Part shown: positions 8,259-17,001 of the stretch, piece by piece
How positions within the stretch are numbered: the first letter of the stretch is position 1
Layout: the number at the start of each line of letters is the position of its first letter
Assembly: GCA_009885795.1 (NCBI GenBank)
Contig: VFKA01000051.1
Location: 1-64,000, forward strand
DNA length: 64,000 bases
Direction of reading: 5' to 3'
Origin: Rhodospirillales bacterium
GTDB taxonomy: Bacteria; Pseudomonadota; Alphaproteobacteria; Dongiales; Dongiaceae
The notes under the pieces: generated by a model
The model's input: the letters and a program-made list of their open reading frames with translations, nothing else
What the model was told of the DNA's origin: nothing
The model's database searches: none
Position numbers and translations under genes: made by a program

Positions 8259-9119
8259 ATGACGCAACGCCAATTTCACTCTCGCATGCGAAGGCTTCCG
8301 GGGCAGGTCGTGCGATTGGCGAGCCTCTCGGTTCTGCTGCTCTGGGTCGTTTTTCCGTTCTTGTGGGCGATCACATGCTCGCTGCGCCCAATCGACAAAC
8401 TGTTCACGTTGACCCCGGAATGGCTGCCGAGCCCACTCACCTTCGATAACTACCTGTGGGCCATCCATGAGCCGAACTTCGTGATACCGCTGCGAAACTC
8501 GTTTCTGGTGTCGGGACTGACGGCGGTCATTTCGGTCACGCTGGGGGCGCTCGCGGCATACGGATTGGCAAGGCTCCGCTATCCGGGGAAGAAGACCATC
8601 ATCACGATCATGCTGAGCACGCAGATGCTGCCGACCATGCTCGTCATCATCCCGATTTTCCTGATCTATGCTCGTGTCGGGCTCTTCAACACGCTTTCGG
8701 GTCTCATCCTCGCCTCGACGGCGTGGACATTGCCTTACGCCGTGCTGCTTCTACGCAGCTTCTTCTCCGGGCTCTCGGTGTCGCTTGAGGAACAAGCGAT
8801 GGTCGACGGATGCGGCCGCCTTGGCGCGTTCATGCGAATCACCCTGCCGCTGTCGATTGCGGGAATCATCGCGGTCACGGTGTATGTTTTCATCTGGACG
8901 TGGGGTGACATGCTGTTTCCCTTCATCCTGGCCAAGAACATCGATAACCAGACCGCGGCGCTAAGCCTCTTCAACATGATGCAAAGCACGAGGGGGGCGA
9001 CGAATTACGCGGGCCTGCTCGCCGCCGGCGTTCTCTTCACCTTGCCGGCGATGATTCTATTCGTCGCGTTGCAGCGACAGCTGCTTGAGGGCCTTACCGC
9101 GGGCTCATTGAAGGAATAG
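8259..9119 (+). CDS. ABC transporter permease, MalG/UgpE type
   Basis: The second membrane subunit of the importer, 286 aa, six hydrophobic segments. The EAA loop reads EEQAMVDGCGRLGAFMRITL near residues 185-205. The C-terminus ends GLTAGSLKE, which is characteristic of MalG-type subunits (GLTAGAVKG in many). It follows the first permease by 30 bp. Its last 26 bases overlap the 3' end of the convergent regulator gene, so the two transcripts are complementary at their ends. Confidence 0.9.
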   Translation: MTQRQFHSRMRRLPGQVVRLASLSVLLLWVVFPFLWAITCSLRPIDKLFTLTPEWLPSPLTFDNYLWAIHEPNFVIPLRNSFLVSGLTAVISVTLGALAAYGLARLRYPGKKTIITIMLSTQMLPTMLVIIPIFLIYARVGLFNTLSGLILASTAWTLPYAVLLLRSFFSGLSVSLEEQAMVDGCGRLGAFMRITLPLSIAGIIAVTVYVFIWTWGDMLFPFILAKNIDNQTAALSLFNMMQSTRGATNYAGLLAAGVLFTLPAMILFVALQRQLLEGLTAGSLKE

Positions 9120-9933
9120 CCTCGTGCCGCCTTTGGGAGATCCGCGCCTTGGGCAACGATCGCGCCCGTATCCTGGTCGGGACGACTGTTTTCTTGCCCC
9201 GGCTGTTGGAGCGATGGCGCTTCCCCGATGGAGCCATCTTCAAGCCGATCTCGGGTTCCTTCAGCCGAAGGATGGTTTCCTTTAGATGCGTTTGCATCAA
9301 CTGCCGTGCCCGATGCGGCCGCCGGCGCCTGATCGCGGTTAGGATCGCCTGGTGATCGGCGATGTCGTTCCTCGGAACACTCTCGAGCTGGTTGATCTGC
9401 TCCCGCGCCGACCTGTAGCTACCGACGATCGCGCCGATACAGGTCACCAGCGCGCCGTTTCGGGACGCCTTGGCGATACTGATGTGAAATCGGGAGTTGG
9501 CTTTGAAGTGAGACTCCCCCGCCGTCACGACCTTCACCAGGGATTCGTGGCAACGCTGAATCTGGCTGACGTCCTCGGGAACCGCGTTGACCGCCGCGAG
9601 CGCGGCGGCCTCGCCCTCGAGCAGCATGCGAATCTCATAGAGGTCCCGTATCTCCCAATAGGCGACGGCCGCGGCCAACGTGTCGGCAAGCCGGCTGTCG
9701 AGGCCCGACACCACGATCGTGCCTCGCTTCGGCCGCGATTCTAGGATGCCGCTGAATGACAGCCCCTTCAAGGCCTCCCGCACGCTCGATCTTCCGACAC
9801 CGAATCGCTTCATCAGCTCGTATTCGGAGGGGAGGCGGTCGCCGGGCCTGAGCCGCCCTCCCCTTATCAGGGCCGCGATCTCGGCAACGAGCCGTTCGCT
9901 GATGGTCACTTTGTTCTTGGCTGGCCGTCCCAT
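9094..9933 (-). CDS. GntR-family (FadR/FCD subfamily) transcriptional regulator
   Basis: A 279-aa regulator. The N-terminal winged helix has the GntR signature LRPGDRLPSEYELMKRFGV and GRSSVREALKGL (residues 30-65). The C-terminal domain is all-helical, of FCD type, with RFHISIAKASRNG and later His residues (DHQAI, HLKETI) that in this family often hold a metal or carboxylate ligand. The ATG is preceded by GAGGGAG. It lies between the importer operon and the deacylase operon, and a matching operator (10045-10057) lies in the gap upstream. I infer that it represses all three transcription units and itself, and is released by the substrate or an intermediate. The C-terminal 50 residues are basic and of low complexity. 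Confidence 0.9.
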   Translation of the reverse strand: MGRPAKNKVTISERLVAEIAALIRGGRLRPGDRLPSEYELMKRFGVGRSSVREALKGLSFSGILESRPKRGTIVVSGLDSRLADTLAAAVAYWEIRDLYEIRMLLEGEAAALAAVNAVPEDVSQIQRCHESLVKVVTAGESHFKANSRFHISIAKASRNGALVTCIGAIVGSYRSAREQINQLESVPRNDIADHQAILTAIRRRRPHRARQLMQTHLKETILRLKEPEIGLKMAPSGKRHRSNSRGKKTVVPTRIRARSLPKARISQRRHEAIPSMSPR

Positions 9934-10027
9934 CTGGTCTCCCTCATCGGCGCCTCGAGTAACCCTAGCACAACGGTCCTACCACGGGGCGAGGTCCCGG
10001 CGCATCTTTTTTGTGGCCGGTAAAGAG

Positions 10028-10057
10028 TTGACAGCCTCCAGTATATTATCTGACAAT
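10028..10057 (+). promoter_or_regulatory. Promoter and operator O3 between the regulator and the deacylase operon
   Basis: TTGACA at 10028-10033 is followed after 18 bp by GACAAT (10052-10057). The palindrome ATTATCTGACAAT (10045-10057) differs from O1 (ATTGTCGGACAAT) at two positions and covers the likely -10. It can serve the rightward deacylase operon and may also act on the divergent regulator gene starting at 9933. The rest of 9934-10155 shows nothing else. Confidence 0.55.
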
Positions 10058-10155
10058 AGCACCAAGCACGCGCCTTGGGGGCGCCGGGATTGCGGGAAGG
10101 TCGCGCCCGCTTGAAGGGTTTTAGCGGGCGTCTGGCGAGGTCCGAGAACGATGCC

Positions 10156-11139
10156 ATGCATCTCGAACTAGTCGACAAGATCGATCTTTCCGCGATCAAG
10201 GATGAAACGAAGCGGGCGTTCTCTCTTTCCATCGCTGCCCTCGCGGATGGTTCGTCCGTCCGCCTGCCCGTCAACGTGGTGGCCGGGAGAGGGGATCGGC
10301 CCCGCTTGGCCGTCGTCGCGGGGATCCATGGGGATGAGGGCGAAGGCATCGCGGCCCTAATGGAGCTGTGGAAGGACATTTCGCCGATTGACTTGCGAGG
10401 GCGCCTGGTCATCGTTCCGGTCGCCAATCCGACGGCCTTCGCGGCGGACTCGCGCTGCTCTCCGCTCGATGGTCTCGATCTCAACAGGATCTTTCCCGGC
10501 AGGGCGGACGGGGCGGCGTCCGAGAAGGTCGCCTTTCGGTTGTTCGAGGAAGTCCTTTCGAAGGTCGATTTCGTCTTCTCGATGCACAGTTGGAGCAAGA
10601 ACGGCGAGGTGATCCCCTATGTGGAGTTCGACCACCAGAACTCGCGAACCGCGAAGGCCAGCTTCGACGCGGCGGTCGCGGCCGGATTCGAAATTGTACG
10701 CTTGAGCTGGTGGTCGCCGGGCCTGATGACCCGCGTGGTAAACGAGTCGGGAATTCCGGGTCTCGAAGCGGAGATCGGCGGCCTTGGTATCACCACACGC
10801 GAAAACCGGGGTCGTTACCGGCGCCACGCCAACGCCATCATGGGACATCTGGGCATGTCGGCGGCAACGACTTCCGCCCGAACGGGGCCTCGAATCGTGA
10901 AGCACGTCGATGTTTTCGCGCCGTCCGGAGGGCTGTTGACCATTCGAGCCGAGATTGGCGATGACGTCACCGAAGGCGATGTTATCGCTCGAGTCGAGGA
11001 TTCCTGTGGAAGTGTCATCGCCGACATTCACGCCGCCAGCACCGGCTTTGTCGGCGCCGCTCGAAAATGCGCGTCCGTTCAGCCCGGCGATCTGATCTTT
11101 CGGCTGTTTTCCGATGCGACCTGGGAGGGCGGTCGTTGA
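10156..11139 (+). CDS. Zinc deacylase of the AstE/AspA (DoeB-like) family
   Basis: A 327-aa carboxypeptidase-like deacylase of the succinylglutamate desuccinylase / aspartoacylase family. The zinc ligands are His and Glu in GIHGDEGEG and a later His in SMHSW. DLNRIFPG is the family's substrate loop, and the Glu in LEAEIGG is the likely catalytic base. The last 80 residues form the small beta domain. The family removes acyl groups from amino acids. Its members include DoeB, which deacetylates N-acetyl-diaminobutyrate in ectoine breakdown. I use the ATG at 10156; an in-frame upstream extension to 10075 would run through the promoter region. First gene of a five-gene operon. Confidence 0.88.
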   Translation: MHLELVDKIDLSAIKDETKRAFSLSIAALADGSSVRLPVNVVAGRGDRPRLAVVAGIHGDEGEGIAALMELWKDISPIDLRGRLVIVPVANPTAFAADSRCSPLDGLDLNRIFPGRADGAASEKVAFRLFEEVLSKVDFVFSMHSWSKNGEVIPYVEFDHQNSRTAKASFDAAVAAGFEIVRLSWWSPGLMTRVVNESGIPGLEAEIGGLGITTRENRGRYRRHANAIMGHLGMSAATTSARTGPRIVKHVDVFAPSGGLLTIRAEIGDDVTEGDVIARVEDSCGSVIADIHAASTGFVGAARKCASVQPGDLIFRLFSDATWEGGR

Positions 11140-11230
11140 AACAGGTTGGGGGCCATCCTCTGCGTGACGACTGGCGCCGTTTCAACACCGGCGTGGCTCG
11201 GCTCCGGTCCCCCATCCGCAGGAGCGTTGG

Positions 11231-12529
11231 GTGATGGAGGATCGTGGGGCCGCGGCAATTCGCCCGGTGGCGCCGGAGTGGTCGTTGGCATGCGCCGTCT
11301 GCCACGCCGAATTTCCGTTCGAGCCGAAGGTTTTTGGTTGTCCGGCTTGCCGGAAAAATGGCAAGCGGAGTGTTCTGGAAACGCGCTTCAGGCCGGCCGC
11401 CATTCCACCCTCGCCACGCGACAGAGGTGGTCGAACCGGGCTGCGGCGATATCTTGATCTGCTCCCCGGTAGCGACAATGCGGCTTGGATTTCACTCGGA
11501 GAAGGCGGCACGGCGATGATACCGTCCCGCCACGTGGGGCCCCGGCTTGGGCTCCGCAACCTTTACTTCAAGAACGAGACGACGAACCCGACCTGGTCGT
11601 TCAAGGACCGCTATTCGGCCGTCACCATCAATACCGCCCGTGCTTTCGGATTTCGCCGGGTCGTTGTTTCATCGACAGGCAATCTGGGCACCTCGGTCGC
11701 TGCCTATGCGGCAGCCTCGGGCATGGACTGCCTTTTCATCGCGTCGGAGGAGGCGCCGGACAGCCAACTTCAACAGGCGCTCGTGTATGGCGCCCACGTG
11801 GCCATTGTGCCGCAAGAGCGAAGGCTGGAGCTCTTCGAGGCCATCGCCAGAAGGCCGGGATGGTTCCCGGTCGGGCTGTTCATGGAGCGAGACGTGCAAA
11901 ATCCGTTTGGCGTCGAAGGCTACAAGACCTTTGCCTACGAGATGCTGGAGGCATTGATCGAGCCGCCACAAATGGTTCTCTTTCCATGCGCGCGGGGCAA
12001 CGGACTCTATGGTGCCTGGAAAGGTTTTCGGGAAGCCGTCGCCTGGAATTGGGCGGATGCGGCTCCAAGGATGGTGGCGTGCCAGCCCTCCGCCGCGAAC
12101 TCGCTCGAGGTTTCCTTGCGCGCGGGCGCGGATCAAGCCGTGCCTGTTTCCGCGCGAAGCGCGAGCATCGCGGTATCGACGTTCGAGCAGGTATCCAGCA
12201 CGCATGCCCTCCAAGCGATTCGAGAATCCGATGGCGCCGCTCTCTCGGCCGACGATGGCGACATCGTCAAGGCCATGGACCTGCTTGGGCGGGAGGGACT
12301 TTGTGTCGAAGCATCGTCGGCGCTAACCGTGGCTTGCTTGCCCCTGCTTGTTGCCGGCCTGAATAAGAAGGATACCCGTCCGATCGTGTGCGTTCTGACC
12401 GGGTCCGGCATAAAATGGGCGCCGGATCTGAAACGTCACAAACGAGCCATCAAGCGTTTCCCGTCCGGCAGCCAGTCCGACTTCCTGAGCTGGGCCGAGA
12501 CCGAGAGCTCCAGCGGGATTGATCGTTGA
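11231..12529 (+). CDS. Threonine-synthase-like PLP enzyme (fold type II)
   Basis: A 432-aa PLP-dependent enzyme. The N-terminus has a zinc-ribbon-like set of cysteines (CAVC and CPAC, residues 21-40), as in several threonine-synthase-like proteins. The PLP lysine is K125 in TWSFKDR, and the phosphate and substrate loop is SSTGNLGTS near 148. The glycine-rich C-terminal loop is LTGSGIKW. Possible reactions are beta or gamma replacement or elimination on a hydroxy- or amino-substituted amino acid. No homoserine-kinase neighbour is present, so a true threonine synthase is unlikely. The start is GTG at 11231 or ATG at 11234, with AGGAG at 11220. The next gene overlaps its stop. Confidence 0.85.
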   Translation: MMEDRGAAAIRPVAPEWSLACAVCHAEFPFEPKVFGCPACRKNGKRSVLETRFRPAAIPPSPRDRGGRTGLRRYLDLLPGSDNAAWISLGEGGTAMIPSRHVGPRLGLRNLYFKNETTNPTWSFKDRYSAVTINTARAFGFRRVVVSSTGNLGTSVAAYAAASGMDCLFIASEEAPDSQLQQALVYGAHVAIVPQERRLELFEAIARRPGWFPVGLFMERDVQNPFGVEGYKTFAYEMLEALIEPPQMVLFPCARGNGLYGAWKGFREAVAWNWADAAPRMVACQPSAANSLEVSLRAGADQAVPVSARSASIAVSTFEQVSSTHALQAIRESDGAALSADDGDIVKAMDLLGREGLCVEASSALTVACLPLLVAGLNKKDTRPIVCVLTGSGIKWAPDLKRHKRAIKRFPSGSQSDFLSWAETESSSGIDR

Positions 12530-13740
12530 TGGTCTCGCGCGATGGATCGCACCGTGACGAAGCTCTCGCGGAGTTCGCGCGGGACGAGTACGGCGCTCGC
12601 ATCGACCGCATCCGGCGGCTCATGGCGGAAAACGATCTTGGCGCTATCCTGGTGACGTCGGAAGTGAACTTTCGATACATCACGGGCTACCAGAGCCAGA
12701 CATGGATTTCTCCGACCCGGCCGCGCTACTGCGTTCTGCCGTTGAAGGGCGACCCTATCGTGGTGTCGCCCGTGACCTTTCTCGTGGGCATGCGCCAAAC
12801 GTCGTGGATAAGCGACATCCGGTCATGGCCGGCGCCGCGTCCCGAGGACGATGGCGTGTCGTTGGTACGAGATGCCGTTTGGGAATGCGTGGGCCGCGGC
12901 GGGCGGCTCGGCGCCGAACTTGGCCCGGAAACTCGCCTGGGAATGCCGGTGGCCGATTTCTTGCGCCTGCGGGACGCCATTGCGCCCGTCGAGGTCGTCG
13001 ATGCCGGGACCATCATGACGCGGGTGCGAATGGTGAAATCCGAGGCCGAGGTCGGCCGTATTCGACGGGTGGCGCGAATTGTCTCGAAAAGCTTCGATGC
13101 CGTCCCGGGTTTTTTGAGCAAGGGGCGCTCGGAGAAAGACGTCTGCCGGGACTTGCAGATAGAAATCTTGCGCAACGGTGCCGATCGGTCGCCCTACTTG
13201 GTCGGGGTCTCGGATCGCGGCGGATACCCGAACATCAATGTGGGGCCAAGCGACCGCTTGCTGGATGACGGCGACATGCTCGTCATCGATACCGGAAGCA
13301 CCCTTGACGGCTATTTCTGCGACTTCGACCGCGAGTTCTTCTTGGGACGGCCATCGGACCAAATCCGGCAATTGCATGAAAAGTTGTGGAAAGTGACGGA
13401 AACGGGAATCGCCAGCATTCGGCCGGGTCGGCGCGTCTGCGATGTGTGGGCGGCGATGGCGGCGGCGCTCGACGAGATGTCGCTTGGCGCGGCGGATGTC
13501 GGCCGCATGGGGCACGGCATCGGGATGGTGGTGACGGAACCCCCGTCGGTGCATCCGGCGGACACAACGATCATCCAAACCGGCATGGTGCTTACCGTCG
13601 AGCCAGGGCTATCGTTCATGAGCGAGACCGCGAACGGCGCGCGAAAAGTGATGGTCCATGAGGAGAACGTGGTTGTGACACCCGACGGGTGCGAGTTGCT
13701 GAGCGTTCGGGCCTCGCCGGACCTCACGACGGTTTTGTAG
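12529..13740 (+). CDS. M24 family metallopeptidase (Xaa-Pro type), intact metal site
   Basis: A 403-aa M24 protein with the creatinase N-domain at residues 20-165 and the catalytic domain after it. All five metal ligands are present: Asp in VIDTGST (about 254), Asp in YFCDFDR (about 265), His in MGHGIG (about 329), Glu in TVEPGL (about 358) and Glu in VHEENVVVT (about 379). It therefore looks like an active dinuclear aminopeptidase or dipeptidase, unlike its paralogue at 2381-3577. It may split an amide bond made or exposed by the other enzymes. The ATG overlaps the PLP-enzyme stop (TGATG). A TTG at 12526 is the alternative. Confidence 0.88.
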   Translation: MVSRDGSHRDEALAEFARDEYGARIDRIRRLMAENDLGAILVTSEVNFRYITGYQSQTWISPTRPRYCVLPLKGDPIVVSPVTFLVGMRQTSWISDIRSWPAPRPEDDGVSLVRDAVWECVGRGGRLGAELGPETRLGMPVADFLRLRDAIAPVEVVDAGTIMTRVRMVKSEAEVGRIRRVARIVSKSFDAVPGFLSKGRSEKDVCRDLQIEILRNGADRSPYLVGVSDRGGYPNINVGPSDRLLDDGDMLVIDTGSTLDGYFCDFDREFFLGRPSDQIRQLHEKLWKVTETGIASIRPGRRVCDVWAAMAAALDEMSLGAADVGRMGHGIGMVVTEPPSVHPADTTIIQTGMVLTVEPGLSFMSETANGARKVMVHEENVVVTPDGCELLSVRASPDLTTVL

Positions 13741-13756
13741 CATCCGGAGGCTGATC

Positions 13757-14623
13757 GTGGCGAAGCGGCGGGTATTGATGACGGGCGCCGGCGGATATGT
13801 CGCCGCTCAATTGCTGCCGGCCCTTGCCGAGCGGTATGAGCTCGTCCTGGTCGATGTCGTAGGCGCCGCCGACGGCGCGTACGGGACGATCCACCGGCTC
13901 GACCTCGCTCGCGACAAATTGGAAAACATCGCGCCCTACTTCGATTCGGTCGATGTCGTCGTCCACAACGCCTACTATTGCCGGAAAGATCTGGAAACAT
14001 CCTGCTCCGACCACTGGCGGGAGAAGCGGGAGCCGTTGGATCCTCTTGGTTACGAGATCGAGCGCGTCAACATCGACATGGCCTATCGGGTCTTGCGGAT
14101 CGCCTTGGAGAAAAAAGTTCAACGGGTCATCCTGACAAGCTCCAATCACGCCGCCGATTGGTATGAGACACGGCTGCATCGCGGCGCCATGGATGTCGTG
14201 GACCCCATGGTCCTGCCGCTGTCCGACAATTTTTACGGCTGGGCCAAGGCGAGTTACGAGCTGCTCGGGTTCATTTTCGCCAGCGGCCGAATGGGCCGGA
14301 AGCTCGAGACCGTGGCTGTTCGCATCGGCGCGCCCAGGGAGATCGATGGCCGCCAGCTCCGGTCCGACCTCGATCGATTTCGCCGCGATCTTGGCGCCTA
14401 TGTCAGTCCGCGAGATCTTCGGGCACTATACGTTCGCGCGATCGATGCCGCCAGCATCGACGACGATGACGGAATTCCGTTCCTTATCGTATACGCGATA
14501 TCCAACAATGCGCGGGCGTTCTGGAGCATCGCGAATGCGCGCCGCATTCTGGACTACAATCCGCAAGATGATTCGGAGGCCCGGTTCGCCGAGGACATCC
14601 GGCGCTATCTGACCAAAACATGA
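13757..14623 (+). CDS. NAD-dependent epimerase/dehydratase (extended SDR)
   Basis: A 288-aa short-chain dehydrogenase of the extended type. The nucleotide motif is TGAGGYVAAQLLP at the N-terminus, an Asp-containing loop follows (DVVGAADG), the middle strand is VILTSSNHAADWY and the catalytic pair is YGWAK (about residue 160). Length and motifs resemble uronate dehydrogenase-like and sugar-epimerase-like proteins. The insertion rich in Tyr and charged residues (HNAYYCRKDLETS) is unusual to me. The start is GTG at 13757 with GGAGG eight bases upstream. It lies in the operon between the M24 gene and the importer ATPase. The substrate cannot be read from the sequence. Confidence 0.82.
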   Translation: MAKRRVLMTGAGGYVAAQLLPALAERYELVLVDVVGAADGAYGTIHRLDLARDKLENIAPYFDSVDVVVHNAYYCRKDLETSCSDHWREKREPLDPLGYEIERVNIDMAYRVLRIALEKKVQRVILTSSNHAADWYETRLHRGAMDVVDPMVLPLSDNFYGWAKASYELLGFIFASGRMGRKLETVAVRIGAPREIDGRQLRSDLDRFRRDLGAYVSPRDLRALYVRAIDAASIDDDDGIPFLIVYAISNNARAFWSIANARRILDYNPQDDSEARFAEDIRRYLTKT

Positions 14624-14700
14624 CGCGGAAAGGCCGGGCCAGTCCGGCTCGCGCGAGGCACGCCGAACGACATCAGATGACGATTTGAAGGTCCGAAACA

Positions 14701-15792
14701 ATGGCCCAGGTAATTCTTAAGGATTTGAACAAGGAATTTGACGGGCTTCACGTCGTCAAGGATTTCAACATCGTCATTGAGGATAAGGAGTTTATCGTGC
14801 TTGTCGGGCCATCGGGGTGCGGCAAGACCACGACTCTCCGCATGATCGCCGGACTGGAAGACATTACGTCGGGCGAAATCACCATCGGCGGTCGCGTCGT
14901 CAACGACCTTGCGCCGAAGCATCGCGACATCGCCATGGTGTTCCAGAATTATGCGCTATACCCGCATATGAAGGTATTCGAGAACATCGCGTTCGGCCTG
15001 AGGATGCGGCGATTCGCCAGGCCGGAGATCAAGCGGCGCGTTCATAAGGCGGCGGAGATTCTCGGCATTATGGATCTGCTGGACCGAAAGCCGCGACAAT
15101 TGTCGGGCGGGCAGCGTCAGCGGGTCGCCTTGGGCCGAGCGCTCGTGCGCGATCCCAAAGTGTTCCTGTTCGACGAACCGCTCTCGAACCTTGACGCGAA
15201 ACTGCGCGTCCAAATGAGAGCCGAGATCAAGCGGTTGCATAGGCGCCTCGAGGCCACCGCCGTTTACGTGACCCATGACCAAGTCGAGGCCTTGACATTG
15301 GGAGACCGCATCGTCGTCATGCGCGACGGCGTCATCCAGCAGATCGGCGAGCCGATGTCGGTCTATTCCAAGCCGGCGAACAAGTTCGTCGCGGGTTTCA
15401 TAGGCTCTCCGGCGATGAATTTCGCCGACCTGACCATTACCGGGAGCGGGGATTCACTGTGGGCCATGGGCCCGGGCATGCGCATCGCGGTTCCCGCCGC
15501 GCGCATTCCCGGGCTTCGCCCGCGGATCGGGCGTGTCGTCACGCTAGGAATACGTCCCGAACACCTGCGTCTGGCGACCGAAGCGGCGACGGACGATAGC
15601 GGTTTCGATGCCGTTGTCGACATCGTCGAGCCCTTGGGCTCGGAGCTCTTGGTCGAGGTCAACGCGGGCAGCGTCGCATTTACGGCGCGTGTCGATCCCA
15701 AGGCGCGATTGCGACCCAGTCAACCGGTGCGCGTGCTCATGGATTCCGAGCAACTGCACTTTTTCGACTCGGACACGCAAGCCGCCTTGTAG
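14701..15792 (+). CDS. ABC transporter ATPase, MalK/UgpC type
   Basis: The ATP-binding subunit of a CUT1 importer, 363 aa. Walker A is GPSGCGKTT, signature LSGGQRQRVALGRAL, Walker B VFLFDEPLSNLD, and the switch His is in VTHDQVEAL. The C-terminal 120 residues form the MalK-type regulatory (TOBE/OB) domain. The window holds no other MalK-type ATPase, so I infer that it energises the permeases at 7347 and 8259 although it lies at the end of a different operon. The shared operator sequence would keep the two units in step. Bases 15793-15947 after it hold no gene. Confidence 0.9.
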   Translation: MAQVILKDLNKEFDGLHVVKDFNIVIEDKEFIVLVGPSGCGKTTTLRMIAGLEDITSGEITIGGRVVNDLAPKHRDIAMVFQNYALYPHMKVFENIAFGLRMRRFARPEIKRRVHKAAEILGIMDLLDRKPRQLSGGQRQRVALGRALVRDPKVFLFDEPLSNLDAKLRVQMRAEIKRLHRRLEATAVYVTHDQVEALTLGDRIVVMRDGVIQQIGEPMSVYSKPANKFVAGFIGSPAMNFADLTITGSGDSLWAMGPGMRIAVPAARIPGLRPRIGRVVTLGIRPEHLRLATEAATDDSGFDAVVDIVEPLGSELLVEVNAGSVAFTARVDPKARLRPSQPVRVLMDSEQLHFFDSDTQAAL

Positions 15793-16025
15793 CTTGACTT
15801 GTTATCGCCACGGAAAGCTCCATCCGGGCCAGGATCGCTTGGGAAGCACGTAATCACGTCGTTATCTGGCTGCATGCCTGGGATGGCCGGGTTGCGGTTC
15901 AATTGTCTGGCGGCGCCAGTGAATTTGCGGCGCCGGCCGCGATCCGAGAGGCTGTTTCGAAAGTGGTTGAGTGGTCGAAGCCATCGTGATTCCAAACGGT
16001 TATCGAAGCCGAATTTGAAGTTGCC

Positions 16026-16860
16026 ATGTGGACCCCGACCACCCGACGGCAGCATAGCCGCGAAGGGCTGCGCTATGAGACCGATTTGACGACGAGGGAA
16101 TGGCGCGTGATCGAACCGTACCTGCCGGCTGCTTGCCAATACGGGCGCCCGCGCGAGTGGGCGCTACGCGAGATCGTCAATGCGATCTTCTATGTGCTGC
16201 GTGGCGGTATCGGCTGGCGGCTGCTGCCGAGCGACTTGCCGCCCTGGCAGACGGTCTACCGCTGGTTCGCGGCATGGCGGGACCAAGGTGTGTTCGAGAA
16301 GATCAACCACGCGCTGGTCATGGTCGATCGCGAACGTGTCGGCCGCGCCGCCAGTCCCTCCGCCGCGATCATCGACAGCCATCCCTCGACAAGCTCGGGA
16401 TGAGGGCGTGAAAACGACCGAAGCCGGCGGACCGCGCGGTTATGACGCCGGCAAGAAGATCAATGGCCGCAAGCGTCACGCGCTCGTCGATACCGACGGC
16501 CGCGGCCTCGTGCTCGAACCGCACCCCGCCAGCATCCAGGACCGCGACGGCGGCGGACCGTTGTTGTGTGTTTCGCGCCGCTCGTTCCCCTTTATCGAGA
16601 AGGTCTTCGCCGACAGCGGCTATGTCGGCGAACGTGTCGCTCGCGCGACCATCGTCGCCGTCGAAATCGTGCGCAAGAACCCCGATCAAGTCGGCTTCGC
16701 CGTCAACCCGCGGCGCTGGGCGGTCGAACGCTTCTTCGCCTGGATCAGTCGGAACCGGCGCCTGGCCAAGGACTTCGAGGCAACTATCGACTCGACCCGC
16801 GCCTTCCTCTATGCCGCCTCCGTCATGCTCCTCGTCCGCCGCCTCGGCCGAGCCTCATGA
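16026..16860 (+). pseudogene. IS5-family DDE transposase, frame broken by a palindrome
   Basis: The first frame (16026-16403) begins with the helix-turn-helix part (LTTREWRVIEPYLP, GGIGWRLLPSDLPPWQTVY) and reaches the first catalytic Asp in AAIIDSH, then stops. The second frame continues from 16408 with VKTTEAGGPRGYDAGKK, the second Asp in ADSGY and the Glu region in WAVERFFAWISRNRRLAKD. In relatives the junction reads DSQSVKTTEAGG. Here a 26-bp hairpin (16380-16405) lies exactly at that junction and adds a net 22 bp. Some IS427 relatives use programmed frameshifting, but the foreign hairpin makes inactivation by insertion the better reading. Confidence 0.8.
16380..16405. repeat. Small palindrome inserted in the transposase
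   Basis: CATCCC, then TCGACAAGCTC, then GGGATG with trailing AGG. The core TCGACAAGCTCG is identical to the element at 21550-21578 inside cbiG. The stem differs by a compensated pair change (CATCC/GGATG here, CATGC/GCATG there). Confidence 0.75.
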
Positions 16861-17001
16861 CTTTCGAAACGGACTCTGAGAAACTTGGTCTTTGGCAGCA
16901 GTCGAATAATCCGCATCGAAGCGAACCGCGGCGCACGCGGCGAGCAAGCTCGCCGCGATTGCGAACACGGTGGTCGTGTCCGCGGCCGAAATTCAAGACT
17001 C

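Larger units (their letters stand above)
15948..16876. mobile_element. IS5-type insertion sequence (IS427/IS1031-like)
   Basis: An insertion sequence of about 930 bp. The left end GAGGCTGTTTCGAAAGT (15948-15964) and the inverse of the right end ACTTTCGAAACGGACTC (16860-16876) match at 14 of 17 positions. It carries one transposase reading in two frames. No clear target duplication is seen. It separates the catabolic island from a phage lysozyme fragment and the cobalamin genes. Confidence 0.8.

Noticed and set aside
522-15792. Plain ectoine or hydroxyectoine degradation cluster
   Set aside because: DoeA-like and DoeB-like families are present, but the usual EutC/DoeC/DoeD enzymes, AsnC/DoeX regulator and ectoine-type importer are not; the importer is CUT1 and DAO/ETF are extra.
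15793-15947. A further GntR operator in CGTTATCTGGC near 15860
   Set aside because: It does not form the palindrome and lies after the last gene of the operon.
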